Positions 1-11,762 of a DNA stretch of 64,000 nucleotides are shown in pieces; position 1 is the first letter of the stretch, and each line of letters begins with the position of its first letter. The notes beneath the pieces were generated by a model. That model was not told where the DNA came from and ran no database searches. It was given only the letters and a program-made list of their open reading frames with translations. The position numbers and the translations under genes are program-made. The stretch is taken from contig JALGQZ010000009.1 of NCBI GenBank assembly GCA_023105745.1, positions 18,710,564 through 18,774,563 of the forward strand, in the 5' to 3' direction. This DNA is from Austropuccinia psidii. Its lineage: Eukaryota; Basidiomycota; Pucciniomycetes; Pucciniales; Sphaerophragmiaceae.

Positions 1-62
1 CACTTCCCCCCCTGAAGCCTAGTTGGACTCAGTCAGCAAAAAACTTCAGGCAAAACAAAGTC

Positions 63-88
63 ATGTTTGGTGGCATGCCACCGAACAT
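63..88. repeat. Palindromic motif, copy 1
   Basis: This is an imperfect palindrome of the form ATGTT-T/C-GGTGGC followed by GCCACC-G-AACAT, with one mismatch between its 13-nt arms. Related palindromes lie at 198-225 and 5928-5956. All three are in non-coding sequence around the SNF2, unknown and Tnp2 gene set. CACTA-type elements commonly have repeated subterminal motifs bound by their transposase, so a binding-site role is plausible but inferred. Confidence 0.6.
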
Positions 89-197
89 ATCTCACCCGCC
101 CACACACAAACATCCCCACAGTGAGATTGCCCTTTGAAACTGCCAACAATACCCAGTAGGTCCCTGTGCGAGAATTGACCTGGGGAAGATATGCATC

Positions 198-225
198 CAT
201 GTTCGCTGTCACACCAGCGAACATG
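198..225. repeat. Palindromic motif, copy 2
   Basis: CATGTTCGCTG and CAGCGAACATG are perfect 11-nt inverted arms around a loop of about 6 nt. The motif shares the CATGT-n-CG core with the palindromes at 63-88 and 5928-5956. It lies about 330 bp upstream of the first helicase start codon. A weak TATA-like CATATAAG follows near 456. Apart from these motifs the first 558 bases show no gene. Confidence 0.6.
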
Positions 226-558
226 ACTGCATGCCTCTAATATGCCCTCCACAATAAGTTGCTACAACCCACCCAATTTCGGATATGCTAATGTCAACCT
301 TGTTCAACCAAAGGTTTCGTCACTCACTGCAGATCCAGCAGTCATAATGGTGCACCCACATTTTGGCCACCTTGCCTTGATATATGCCCCAAATCGGATA
401 TGAAAACCATGCACGTAACCACAGGCCATCCCCCTTTTGGCCTGTTGCTGCCACTCATATAAGTTCCCCACCTGCGCTTATTCCTCTTCATTCCCTTTAG
501 CTAACCCTTCCCGATCATATATATCCCAACTGTCCCCAAATAATTTAAAATAACCATC

Positions 559-2990
559 ATGTCAACCCCTTCACAACCACTTTGCATTGGGATGATTAAT
601 ATTTGTATTCAAATAAATAGTGATATAGCCTTAAAGCCTGAGAATTCCCACTTGGGTTCTTGGATTATCCTTTGGCACAATCAGCACAACATATTCGTAT
701 ATCTCCCCAATCACCAGCATGCTATTGGCTCTCTCCCGGGAACCCTTTCCCAAACGTTGATACCATTCCTTGGGGCACCAAAAACGTTCATGCACTGTGG
801 TCCTGGTGGGGCATGGATTGAAAATTTCCAATCCAATCCTACTCAAATATTATTTGTTGAGGGAGTATTTATGACTGATGCCAATGATCCCTCCTCATCT
901 CAGAAACCCAATCTAGCATTGATGTTCTTCACATGGTATCCAAACATTCTATTCATAATGGAAACCTTTTGAACACAAGATTTCAAGCTTAAAATGCCCA
1001 AAGAATATGACTGTACTACTCATTGTCAATGTCAACTCTTTACTCTGACATTTCCCGCTTCAAACTCAACGCCTGCTTCATATCCTGCTGTTTCATCATT
1101 GATTTCCAAGCAAAAACTGATACAATTACCCAGTGGATCAGACCTCCCCATGATAACCCCGCCCCATGCCATTATTCAAACCCCCCTCCTCCCTCATCAA
1201 AAGACCGGACTAGCTTTTCTCTGGGATCGAGAAATCCCCAATGGTCAATCAGCCCATAACCTTTGGGCAACCTCACCCCCAGGATCCACTTTTAATGCCA
1301 GGCACATCATTACAAACAAGGTCGTTAGCTCATTTGAATCCCTTTCAACCAATACCCCTCTTGGAGGACTGCTTGCGGATGATATGGGATTAGGTAAAAC
1401 CATTCAGGCCATTGCTCTAATTGGTACCTCCAAGGAGCGGATGATTGCAAACCCCCATCGCTCCACGCCCACCATGATCATCTGCCCCCCTCGCTTAATT
1501 ACCAACTGGCAATCAGAAATATCCAAGAATGCTCAGGCTGGAGCACTGCATGCCAAAATCTACCATGGTCCCACTCGTCACTCATTATCCCAATCCAACA
1601 TTGAAAATATGATATCATCATCACTTCTTACAATACTATCACCCAAGAATTTAAGCAAACCAATCCCTCTACATCAATCATTTTTCAAATCAATTGGCAT
1701 CGTATAATTCTGGATGAAGCACAGTGAGTGTCTGATCTTAAATGATTCAAATTACCTTTTATATCCAATAACCCTTGCCCCCTCTTATAGCTATATTCGC
1801 TCTCAATACACTGCCACTCACCGTGCCATTAATAGCCTCCTTTCATCCCGTTGAATATGCTTAACGGGCACACCTATTCACAACACCATTTATGACCTTT
1901 TGGGCATAATATCATTCATCACTCAACCACAGTGCGCCGATCAAGATAACTGGTCACCATTCATCCTGAGTAGTCTTTCAAAAGGTTGCAATGATATTTT
2001 GCATTTGGCATTGCGGCATTTAAGTTTGCGCCGCACCAAAACCACACATCTCGAATCCCTCCCCACTATTAGCCATCATTATGAGCTGCTCTCACTCAAC
2101 CCAACCATGCAGCAAGAATATTCCACATTATATGAAGAATTCCTATCATCCAAAAGCAAAGGACCAGGAGAGTTTTTCAGAAATATTAATAAGCTGCGAA
2201 TATGTTGTAACCATCACATCATGCTTAACACAATTGCAGAGGCAGAGTTGGAAGACCCCAAGGGCAGGAGCACTCAGGATAACTTGCCAACAATCACATG
2301 AACCATTGTGGATGTGGAAACATGCATGATGAGTAGTAAAATTGCACACCTCCTACAAAGCTTAATGAAGAACAAACAAACAAGGTGTGGTCCAACCAAA
2401 TCGGTTGTTTATACCCAATGGACCCAATTTCTAGATTTGTGCGTTAATTCTAATATGCATCCATTACCAATTGACTCCATCTGACTTTTTTATATTGTAG
2501 AATTGGTATTGCTCTTGCCCATCACTCTATCCTTTCAGCACGAATTGATGGAACAAATACACCACGAGCGCAGGACAAGGCGCTTGAGAATTTCTTCAAT
2601 AATCCTGAATGTGAAGTACTCATTGCATCCATTGCCGCGGCTGGAACTGGCCTCAATATAACTTGTGGTAATATAGTCTATTTAATGGTGAGTTTCCCCC
2701 CAAAATTCTCCCCTGATTTTCGGACCCTGACATCCACATTTCCAGGAGCCCAATTGGAACCCAGCCATTGAGGCTCAGGCTGTTGATCGTCTACATCGTA
2801 TTGGCCAACAACGACCTGTACAGGTCATTCACTATATCACTCCTCATTCAGTTGAGGTCAACATGCGGAAGGTACCTTTCAAGCTCATCTTTCACTTGAT
2901 TGTATTACTATTCTGAAATCCTTCCTTATGGGAATGCCATATTCCAATCACCAATAGGTCCAAGAAAAGAAAAAATCATTAACTGCGTGA
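559..2990 (+). pseudogene. SNF2-family (RAD5/RAD16-like) helicase, broken, copy 1
   Basis: Superfamily 2 helicases of this family use ATP to remodel chromatin or DNA-protein complexes. The likely exons are 559-864, 988-1723, 1791-2438, 2501-2687, 2746-2871 and 2958-2990, all with GT-AG introns. Visible motifs in order are: motif I LLADDMGLGKT (about 1370), CPPRLITNWQ (Ia), DEAH assembled across an intron (1720/1791), LTGTPIHN (III, 1864), KSVVYTQWTQFLDL (IV), AAGTGLN (V, 2639) and DRLHRIGQQRP (VI, 2788). Two faults kill the gene: a frameshift near 1605 just before the DEAH segment, and in-frame TGA codons at 1852 and 2299 where the other copy reads on. Exon 1 encodes a short domain with a CGPGG-W-N signature shared with the copy at 20.7-23.3 kb. 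The gene converges with the unknown gene ending at 3296. Confidence in the family is high; exact splice sites are inferred. Confidence 0.88.
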
Positions 2991-3295
2991 GCCTTACTGA
3001 TATTATATAATTTGTGATTGACAAAGTTGATAACCCCTGTTGACTCTGGAACAGGTCCACAATTATGAACACCATGAGCTGGATCGAACTTCTTCAATAT
3101 TTCCTCAATGAAAATGAGCAATAGAGTTTTATTGCTAAGGGAGACGGTGATACATTTCAATTCATATTGTCTATATTCTAACATATTTAGCAAGTTGTTG
3201 CATCCTTAAGAGATAATAATCAGATTTTATTACACCTGCACAAATAATTCACAAAATGTTAATTTGTAACGGTGCTATACATTTATATTACTAAG

Positions 3296-5357
3296 TTATT
3301 GCAGAGCATCACCATTTGGCCTAATAACTGGCATGTCAAGTATTTTGAGGGCGCTAGTCTGCATCTTACTACAGCCTTTGGGCCAATCTTGATCAAATAC
3401 CTGAAATGATAAGCCTTCCGGAATATCACCATCATCTGTCGATCGTAATTCTGGCAATCTATCAATAGTTTTTTTACCCTTTTTTTTAATGCGATTACAA
3501 AACTCTATGTCTTGATCCATTTTTAATACCAATTCATTAAATAACTGGGAGCGCCAGCGTAATCCCACTTTGCAGTAAACTTGACGGCCATTTTCCAGTA
3601 CCTCCTCAGTATCTGAACATACTCGAGGGTCATTGAATTGTGATGCTAGAATGGGAAAATTAGCCGTATCACACCATTCACGACGGCGCTCACAGGTCTG
3701 CATATAATGAAGTAGATCATCATCAGTCTTTGCTCACAATGAAGAAGAGATACATTAACTAACCCTTTGACGAATCTTTGTGAGATTTTGATTCTCCTTC
3801 TTTTTAACCAAATACTCGGCATCCTTTTGAATAGACTTCCATTCTCTTTTCAAATAAGTGAAATATCGCTCCATTAAAGCCGCCACGACCCCATAGTTAT
3901 TATGATCCTTGTTCCAACAGTAATGATGATACTCGGTGCTGACCAGTGCAAGACGGAATGTATGGTAAAACACCATAGACATCAGCTCATTGAACGGATG
4001 TTGCCATGAGCTCTCCCAGTCCCAAGTGAACCGCTTTAGTCCTAGCTTGTGGAGCTCATTTTCGCAGTAGCTTTGGGAACCCTGAGACTGAACCTGTGTT
4101 GATGGCTCATTGAAAACATCCTTGGGGACATATCCGAGATGACCAGCCACTTGAATTGCAATTTCACGCTCTTCTCTGCTGGGTGGTGCTGGTAGTGAGG
4201 AAAAATCCTTATCCCTAACTTTGAGTAGGAACAGGCAATGTGCGTGTACTGCTGATCTCATTCCATGGACATTCTCTGGAAGTTCTGCCTTCAGCCATTT
4301 TTGTTGCTCCTTCTGGCTTGCACGTTTCGCCACATTGTGAGCTTTGCGGGCCTGGTTCCTTTGCTGTCTGACCTCGGATTGTTCAAGCATACTCTGGGCA
4401 AGGCCCAGCTGAGGATGGGTGAACTCACTATTTGATTGAGTGCCTTGCTCATGCGCCGTGAAATCGTCCCTCCTTGGTTCATCATTTCTTTCACTTTGAG
4501 TCGGAGACATGTTCTCATCCTCATCATCCACAATTCTTTCTCTTGATGAACTGGCATGACCCGTTCTTGGTTTGGAGGCATATGGATGATGACGTCCAGT
4601 GACTTTCTCTTTATGGACCAGAGGTGAAGACGCATAAAGTTCATCCCCTGCCATGCAAATCATCAGTTAACACATCAAAACATTAATGAAGACTGGTCAT
4701 CCTCACGATCTTCAATTGGCTCCTGAGATCGGACTGACTTGCCTTTAGGTGCCATATCTAACCCATGAAACAAAAATATCAAATTGTGAAAAATGTTATA
4801 CTCCAAAATTCAAATGACTTACTTTGATGAAGCGTCAATCCTGGATTTCCCTCCGACAGACCGCTCCAAGTTACATTTTCCAAAGGTCTTTTTCGTCGCC
4901 CGCCATCAACGCGCCTTTCATTTCCCACATGAGCCTGAGATCCTGATGGAATATTGAGGGTTGGCTGTTGACTTCGTCCAAAGGGATCCTGGGATGCGAC
5001 TGGATTCCGACCAGGGTTAAGGAGGAACTCACGTGGAAATTTTGATTGGGGATTAGCGTTTGATGAGATTTGAGGTGTGCCTTCCGGCCCCTCAGACACA
5101 TGCATTTGTGTATTAGTGGGATTCGGGGGAATTGGAGTGACAGAAATATTTGGGATCGCCCAAGTGCTGGAAGTTGGAGCCTTCGGATTTCCCACATCAA
5201 TGTTAAGACCTGATACATTCATTGAGGATGCGATAGGGGTTGTGAGAGGAATGTTGGGACTCAATGGTGATTGTGTTTGAACATATTCTATGCTAGATTC
5301 ACTATCTGAGTCATGAACAGAACCTGAACGGGATTGATGTGACTTGGAAGATGACAT
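3296..5357 (-). CDS. Transposon-linked protein of unknown function, intact
   Basis: I do not recognise a named domain. The inferred exons are 5357-4823, 4757-4707, 4647-3764 and 3697-3296. They join in frame through GT-AG introns to give an uninterrupted protein of about 623 residues. The N-terminal ~190 residues are Ser/Pro/Asn-rich and look disordered, starting with MSSSKSH and an acidic serine run. The centre (residues ~195-300) is charged, with an Arg/Lys/Gln-rich segment that may form a coiled coil. The C-terminal half has many Trp, Tyr and His residues, a CERRREWC segment and a cluster around VCSDTEE, so it is probably the folded part. The gene sits tail-to-tail with the broken helicase and head-to-head with the transposase, sharing a ~960-bp upstream region with it. 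An intact frame next to a decayed one suggests it was preserved with the transposase. Accessory DNA-binding protein is a guess. Confidence 0.7.
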
Positions 5358-6318
5358 AAGGGCCGAAAAAGTACAGTAATATTTTTAAATAGATAAAACA
5401 CCTCAGTATTATGATAAAATAGAGTGATATGAGATGAAATCTTTTCAAATTTAGAATAGAGAAGTTCTATGAATAGTTGGAACTAAGTGTTGCGTGAAAG
5501 TCCAATAAGCCTCTTTTTAGGAGAATCCTCCCTGCCTCCTCTTGATCTCCTCCGCTTTTGTCGGAAACCACCCTGCACGGCCTACCACCATATAATGTAA
5601 TATTCCCTTGATCTCAAAGGGGACCCATCATCCATAAGTAATCATATTAGGTAAAATTTCCGCCTCCCCATTGTCACATTTTGTGAATTATCCAAATTGC
5701 CAATATACGCATTGAAATTCCACAGCATTGTACATCTGTAAAGGGGTATATTCATGAAGGATTTACCCACAAAAGAGACATCACCTTTTCAAGAAAGGCG
5801 ATACAATCCAAATCACATTCCAACCAATTAAAAGCCTTCTGCACTCAAACCAAATACCAAGACTTCAGCTGCACTCCAACCCCTTATGTAATAGAGTTAT
5901 ATTGTTATGTCTGTAATAAGGTTTAAGCCATGTACGATGGCGTGCCAGCGTACATGGTTTGAATGTCAATCCCCTCAAATCAATGTTGACACATCCCTAT
6001 TGCAACGCCCCTCAAGGGTCAAAACCGCAGTATCGCCATGTGTAAATAAAATAGAATATGTATGAGCATTGAGCTGCATGGCATTTTACCCCATTAAACT
6101 CCTAACCAATTCCGCCATCCAGATGAGACATGTTACACTCTATCAGCTGCAGCGCACACACCATTACAAATGGGATAAAACTCCCAGCTGGCTCAAATCA
6201 TCTCCCCCTTCATAAAGAATCACTCAATTTTTTTGCCAATTAATAACACTCCTAAACACTTTCACATCAGCCATAGATATTTATACACAAACCAACTGTA
6301 CTCCCAATTTCTGCAACA
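5358..6318. promoter_or_regulatory. Divergent upstream region between unknown gene and Tnp2 transposase
   Basis: This non-coding stretch separates two divergent genes and should hold both promoters. A GGATAAAAC element near 6172 and a TTTATACAC element near 6278 precede the transposase start. It contains the third CATGTACG-type palindrome at 5928-5956. I see no other gene in it. Confidence 0.4.
5928..5956. repeat. Palindromic motif, copy 3
   Basis: CCATGTACGATGGC is followed by its near-perfect inverse GCCAGCGTACATGG, with one mismatch in 14. It is the same motif class as 63-88 and 198-225, here midway between the divergent unknown gene and the transposase. Confidence 0.6.
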
Positions 6319-9300
6319 ATGACAACCCGCCGCTATTCCTCAATGCGTATATGCATGTGTCAACACTGCTCAGCTCAAACACACTCTTCCCCTGAGGGTG
6401 ATAGGCCTGGAGTTGCCTTCACACCTTTCCAATATAAACAGCACATTAAAAAGCTCAAATCAACCATTGCACCCAAATCTCTTCCAAACATCCCTACTTC
6501 TGCATCAGGATCTGGGTGCCCACAAATTCTATTGGATCAAATCTTCCCAGCTGATTATTCACGTTTGACCCAAAGCACTTTCTCAACTCCAGCGGTTCTC
6601 AATTCAACTGCACAGAAACCATACAGCAGCAGTCAAACCCTTCCTCCACAAGACCTTGGAATGATAATATCTGCCATTCTATCATTAAGGTATAATATAC
6701 CCCGCCGGGCTTCACACATTCTCAACCCCGCCCTAAACCTGCTGATCAAGTCCAGCATCTCAAGCTCCGGTGGTCCCCCCATTCCTGCATTCCATATACC
6801 TCAAGATCTGAGTACCATATTTGAACATCTCCAATTGGAGCCAGTGATTCAAAACTATATATGTTGTCCTCAATGTTTCTCTCTTAATGGCCTTACTGAA
6901 TCAGTCACAACTGACCAACCCCACTGTCAACGCCATAATGACCCAAATGATCATGATCCCCCTTGCACACAATCATTAGGCAAATTCATCTATTCATTTG
7001 AAGCCCACACCCAAAACACCACCAACATGAAGCAAAAATTTATACCAACAAAACATTTCATTTATCAACCATTCAAAAATTGGCTTGCCAGATTTCTCCA
7101 GCGGGCTGGAATTATGGACATTCTGCATCAACATCAACAATCCCAAACTCCCGAAGATTCCCCAAAATGTGACGTCTGGGATGGATTGGTCTGGAGACGC
7201 TTCACTGGCACTAGAAATATCCATGACCCCCCATTCATGTCCATTCCTGGTGCATTGGCCTTCTCGATTTATGTGGACTGGTTTAATGCACATGGAAAGT
7301 CCACCCGGTTGGCCAGCATTGGACCTATCATGCTTATTTGTCTTAATCTCCCCCCAAGTGAAAGATTGAAGCCAGAGAATGTCTATGTTGCAGGACTCAT
7401 CCCTGGTCCAAAGGAGCCAACTTCCCTTCAATTGAATTATTTATTAATGCCACTCATCAACAAGCTCAAAGAGCTATGGCAAGGTTACCATTTTTCACCC
7501 ACCTCAACAGGTCCTTCAGGATACTTTATCCGTCTTGCCATTCTCACAGCCATTGCGGATGTGGTTGCCATGCGCAAGCTTACTGGATTTATTTCCCATT
7601 CAGGCAACCACTTTTGTAATTTTTGCACCATTCACAAAGCTCAAATTGATGAAATTGGTCCTCAATTTCACTACACACGCTCATATCAAAATCATAAATC
7701 AACCATTGCCAAATGGCTTCGGGCAACCCCACAACAAAGACAAGCAATTTTCTCTGAGTATGGAGTGCGATATTCAATTTTAGAAGACCTTCCGTATTGG
7801 GATGCAACCAGAATGGTTAATCTTGACATAATGCATAATTTAATACTTGGAATTTTGAAGGATCATGCAACTTTCAAATTGTGCATTCCAGACTCCAAAT
7901 CAAAAATTTACCTCAGGTCCCGCAGGAAATCCAATGACACCAACAGTTCAGACTCAGATTCCATGACCTCCAACAGCTCTCTTGATAAAATCACATTGAG
8001 AGAGGCCCGCTCCCTGAGAAGAGACGCAGCAAAAATAATAAATGAGCCACTCCCCACTACTTCCACCCGAAAAAACTACTTCCCAATGCCCACCCCTAAC
8101 ACAGAACATCCATCTAGTGGTTCTGCGGAGATTCCTTCATTTGATGCCAATTACATCCCCACTTCTGAAATCCCCTCTGAATTGGATATCACTGCACTGA
8201 GTGATCACCAGATCAAGGGTGAGGCTCTGGAGCATCTCCGACAAATCATATCTGAGACAATAATTCCCTCATCATGGACAAGAGTACCTCGCAACATGGG
8301 TTCCCCCTCTCATGGTAGCTTAAAAGCTGCTGAATGGGCTCTCTTATATAAGGTCTATATTCCATTTTTAATGCTCAGTCAACAGATGTCATTAGATGTA
8401 CACCAATCCGCCAACATTCAAAGGCAAATGGGTCAGTCAGAAGAACTTGGAAATGAATTAACCAAGAATACATTCCATTTGATTAGTGCTATCAACATTG
8501 CCACAAGTTGGACTGTTTCAATAGGAGATGCGACTGCATTTGCTGAACATTGGAAAAAATTCCGCCTTTCCAATCAACTCCTGTTCCCAAAACCGAAAAG
8601 TAAACCAAATCATCATTTTTCTGACCATATTCCCAAACTCTTCCAACGTTGGGGCCCAGCACAAGCCTCAGCCACATGGGGTTATGAGCGCTTGATTGGA
8701 GTATTTGCAAAAATGCCAACAAATAACAAAATATGTACGTCAATTAATAAGATCAATATATTCACATTGATTAAACAGCTGAACTGAATAAGATTAACTT
8801 CTTGCAACTCTAAATAGATGATATAGATAAAACCTTACTTCAACATATCTGTCGATGTTCCAACCTTTCCGTTCTCCTGAAATCCCCCTCCGTGCCATGT
8901 GAAATAAAACAGCTTTTTGAATCACAGCCACCTGCCCTGTTCAATGACCATAAATATAACAAACCATCCCGCCATGACCAAGAAAATTATGATTGCCTGG
9001 TTGAGTACTTACAGAATTTTCATGCAACAAGGGAAATAGTTGATTGGATCAGCTTAGACACTACCGTGCAATCCACAAGTCATCTCACTTCAAGGATTGT
9101 CTCACCTTGGTATTTTCCAGTTTCAAACATTAATATTGGGAACAATATATTTTCAACTGAATCCAAAAATGTCAGCAACAGTGTGATATCTTTTCTGAGG
9201 GGCAACTCACGACAATTTGGTATTATTAATAGCATTTTTAAAGTCTCTGAGCCATCTAGCATACTGAACAATAACTTTCTGATCTTAAAAACTTTGAAGA

Positions 9301-9479
9301 TTGATGTGAATTTCTTACCAGATTGGCCGCATCTCAATATTTACAAAGCTATTGGTCTTGATGATGGACACTTGATTATATCTGAAGAAGAAATAGAAGG
9401 TAACTGTGGATTGTATGATAACAAAGCTCTGTCATGTGGACTGCTTGTAATGATAAAGCCGTTATTTCATGAAATTTAG
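6319..9479 (+). CDS. Tnp2/CACTA-type (Transposase_21-like) transposase, intact
   Basis: This is a DDE transposase of the En/Spm (CACTA/Plavaka-like) class, which cuts and pastes the element by binding its ends. Exon 1 (6319-8734) and exon 2 (8818-9479) join across a GTACGT...TAG intron. The spliced frame has no stop and encodes about 1025 residues, a normal full length for the class. Recognisable blocks are a CCPQC zinc-knuckle-like pair near residue 180, WDGLVWRRFTG (~290), FSIYVDWFNAHGK with the first likely catalytic Asp (~316), IADVVAMRKLTGF followed by H-SGNHFCNFC (~413-435), VNLDIMHNLILG (~500), and the C-terminal ERLIGVFAKMPTN. The splice carries the PTNNK block into exon 2. The chosen ATG follows TATA-like elements and precedes a Cys-rich segment (CMCQHC). 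No terminal inverted repeats were identified by eye. This is the most likely functional transposase in the window. Confidence 0.85.
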
Positions 9480-9695
9480 TCTACAGAAATGCAAATATCT
9501 CAGATTCATTAGCAATTTTGCTAGTGAAATAACTGCCTCAAAATTTAGTGACAGAGACATGCCATTGTGACAAGCAAAGCAAAGCCCATTATTTCACATT
9601 GCCACAAAGAACTTACTATTTTGACATTGGGTACAGTGTGAATAAGCCAAGTTCAATGATCAAATGACCCACACACTCACCTTTCACAGCATCCA
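9480..9695. other. Transposase 3' flank, no feature seen
   Basis: AT-rich sequence between the Tnp2 stop codon and the GC-rich repeat. I see no gene, RNA or terminal repeat here. Confidence 0.4.
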
Positions 9696-10148
9696 AAATT
9701 TCTAACTGCATCATCATCATGTTGGAAAGGGAAGCGGCCCTTGCGCACACGCCAATGCACACGCAAGCGCACCCGCACCCACACACGCGGTATTGTGCGG
9801 CGGGCTCTACCAGTGTCACCTGCAAAACGACAATCCCGCTCAGGCGGAGTCCTTTCATGGACAACCTGGTGAAGTCAAACCCCCCGCCAAAATTTCTAGC
9901 TGCGCCATCATCATGTAGGAAGGGGAAGCGACCCTTGCGCACCGCACGCGCCAATGCACACGCAAGCGCACCCGCACACGCCAATGCACACGCAAGCGCA
10001 CCCGCACACGCCAATGCACACGCATGCGCACCCGCACCCGCACACGCGGTATTGTGCGGCGGGCCCTACCAGTGTCACCTGCAAAACGACAATCCTGCTC
10101 AGGCGGAGTCCTTTTATGGATGACCTGGTGAAGTCAAACCCCCCGCCT
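9696..10148. repeat. GC-rich tandem duplication containing a 30-bp minisatellite
   Basis: Two direct copies of a ~195-255 bp block lie head to tail at about 9696-9888 and 9889-10148. Each begins with AAAATTTCTA-GCTGC, carries GGAAGCG-CCCTTGCGCAC, then a minisatellite, then GCGGTATTGTGCGGCGGG and CAGGCGGAGTCCTTT. The minisatellite unit is 30 bp (core CCAATGCACACGCAAGCGCA). It occurs about once in copy 1 and three times in copy 2 (roughly 9949-10046), so the copies differ mainly by repeat number. The unit is a multiple of three and open in several frames on both strands, which generates spurious His/Ala-rich and Arg/Val-rich ORFs. The block is strongly CpG-rich in an otherwise AT-rich setting. 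Confidence 0.85.
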
Positions 10149-10400
10149 ACATCAAGACTGGCTGAAGGACCTCTTTGATGTGTGTTTGTGCAAACAGGCG
10201 GGTCTTGTGTAATTTTCACCAACCATCGGACGGTTGCGGGATGATCAGGTGGTGAGGAATCTGAGTTGAAGGCACAGGGGAACCAATATTGGTGGATGTC
10301 ACAGGATTTGGTGTAAGACAAGAGTAGGACGTGTGCTCGACGTTCGCTTGATTTTTGCTTGATGTGAGCTCGACTTTTATCCTGCTTGACGTTTGCTTGA
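10149..10400. other. Spacer with short direct repeats
   Basis: Non-coding sequence linking the minisatellite to the hAT remnant. Near 10330-10400 it contains several imperfect copies of GCTTGACGTTTGCTTGA and GCTTGATGTGAGCTCGA. These could be subterminal repeats of the hAT element, but no terminal repeat or TSD was established. Confidence 0.3.
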
Positions 10401-10439
10401 CATGAAGTCAATCGCCGACGATTGACATGAGATTCGCCC

Positions 10440-11762
10440 TGGTGAACCATTCTCTGAATTACAGCTGATAATGCTTTGGTCAACACTCAAATGGCTCAGG
10501 AGATTTGAAAAAAAACTCCTGTGTTTGATCCAAATCAGCAAGCCAATGGCTGCATTGCCCATACAATACATCTTATGGCCCATGATGGTCTCAATGCTCT
10601 AGGATCTCAACCTGATTCAATTTCTGAAAAACCTACCAAAGTGGCAGGCCCTAGGTCAATTTCCAACTTGGTTGATCCCCCAGATGGACTGAACCTCAAC
10701 TATAACTCCATTGTCTCTTGCATAGCACAGCTTGCCTCATACATCAATCAAAGCCCTCAATGATGAGAAAAGTTCCTTACAACTGTTCAACTGGTATATG
10801 ACAAATCCAAACCCACTCATGTGACTACCCTCCTCAGTCATGTTGCAACACAATGGAATTCCACTTTTGACATGCTCACAAGGGCATTTGAACTTAAAGA
10901 TGCTTACCATCACTTTTGTACCACACTGAACCTCAAGTCTTATCAATTGTTGCCAATTGAATGGGATAAGGTCAAGGTGATGATTGAATTTCTCTGTCCT
11001 CTCTATGAAGCTACAGAAATTATATGCAGGTCTAAATACCCAACAATCAATCATTCATTGCCGCTTTATATACTCTTGATTAAACACATCCAACAGGTAT
11101 GTTTTTTTTCTCTTTAGAATAATTGATTCTAATTACACTCTTACAGGCTTGTGAACAGTACAATGTGGTGCAAATAGAGCCAGCAACAATTGCAATGACC
11201 ACCAAGCTCTCCAAATACCTCAAAATGCTCCTGCAGAAGACCCCAGTTCACAACAATCTTGGATCCTCGATTCAAGATTCAATTCTTTACATTGCATTAA
11301 TTGACTTTGGAGCAATTTGGTACATGTGCAAAAGCTTTACAAGGATGATTTGAAGGGGAAGCAAGGAAGCATTTTATTGATCAGGCAACTATACCCAGCA
11401 GAACAAATTCTGAGAATGTTATGCCAGGCTTATTTGATGAGATGTACTCATCTTCTTCACCTGCAGTAGGATCCTTGGAAAACAAGCTCAATAGATCCTT
11501 GGTTGAACCTACTGAGCCAAAATCAACTGATCTCATTTTTTGGAAGGCCCAATCAAAACTTTTTCCAACTTTGGGAAAAATGGCCCAGAAGTATCTTTCT
11601 ATCCCAGCAACTAGCGCTCCATCTGAGTGGATTTTCTCTATTGGGAGAAAAATCCTAACTTATCAGCAAGCTTCTCTCTCTCCCATGCATGTTGAGCAGT
11701 TAGCTTGTATAAAAGATTGGGTGCATATCTTTGGTCATCTCTACTCTAATAGTGATGCATAA
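10440..11762 (+). pseudogene. hAT-family transposase, N-terminally truncated and broken
   Basis: hAT transposases (hobo/Ac/Tam3) are DDE enzymes with a C-terminal dimerisation domain. The remnant shows TADNALVNTQMA near 10470, typical of the segment with the second catalytic Asp; CIAHTIHLM (10550); the ATQWNSTFDML block (10848); and a C-terminal dimerisation domain at 11535-11740 with PTLGKMAQKYLSIPATSAPSE, a FSIGRKILT segment and a final ACIKDW. An intron probably runs from 11098 to 11146 (GTATGT...CAG). The frame is split into at least four parts (10521-10763, 10821-11117, 11123-11353, 11421-11762) with stops and shifts between them. The BED zinc finger and the N-terminal part of the catalytic core are not seen. 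The family call is firm; activity is excluded. Confidence 0.85.

Noticed and set aside
1..9695. Terminal inverted repeats of a CACTA element
   Set aside because: The window starts with CACTT, but no matching inverse was found after the transposase. The left end may lie outside the window, so no mobile-element borders are claimed.
9616..10486. Several overlapping His/Ala- and Arg/Val-rich ORFs on both strands
   Set aside because: They are produced by a 30-bp GC-rich minisatellite open in many frames. No start context, domain or conservation supports a protein.
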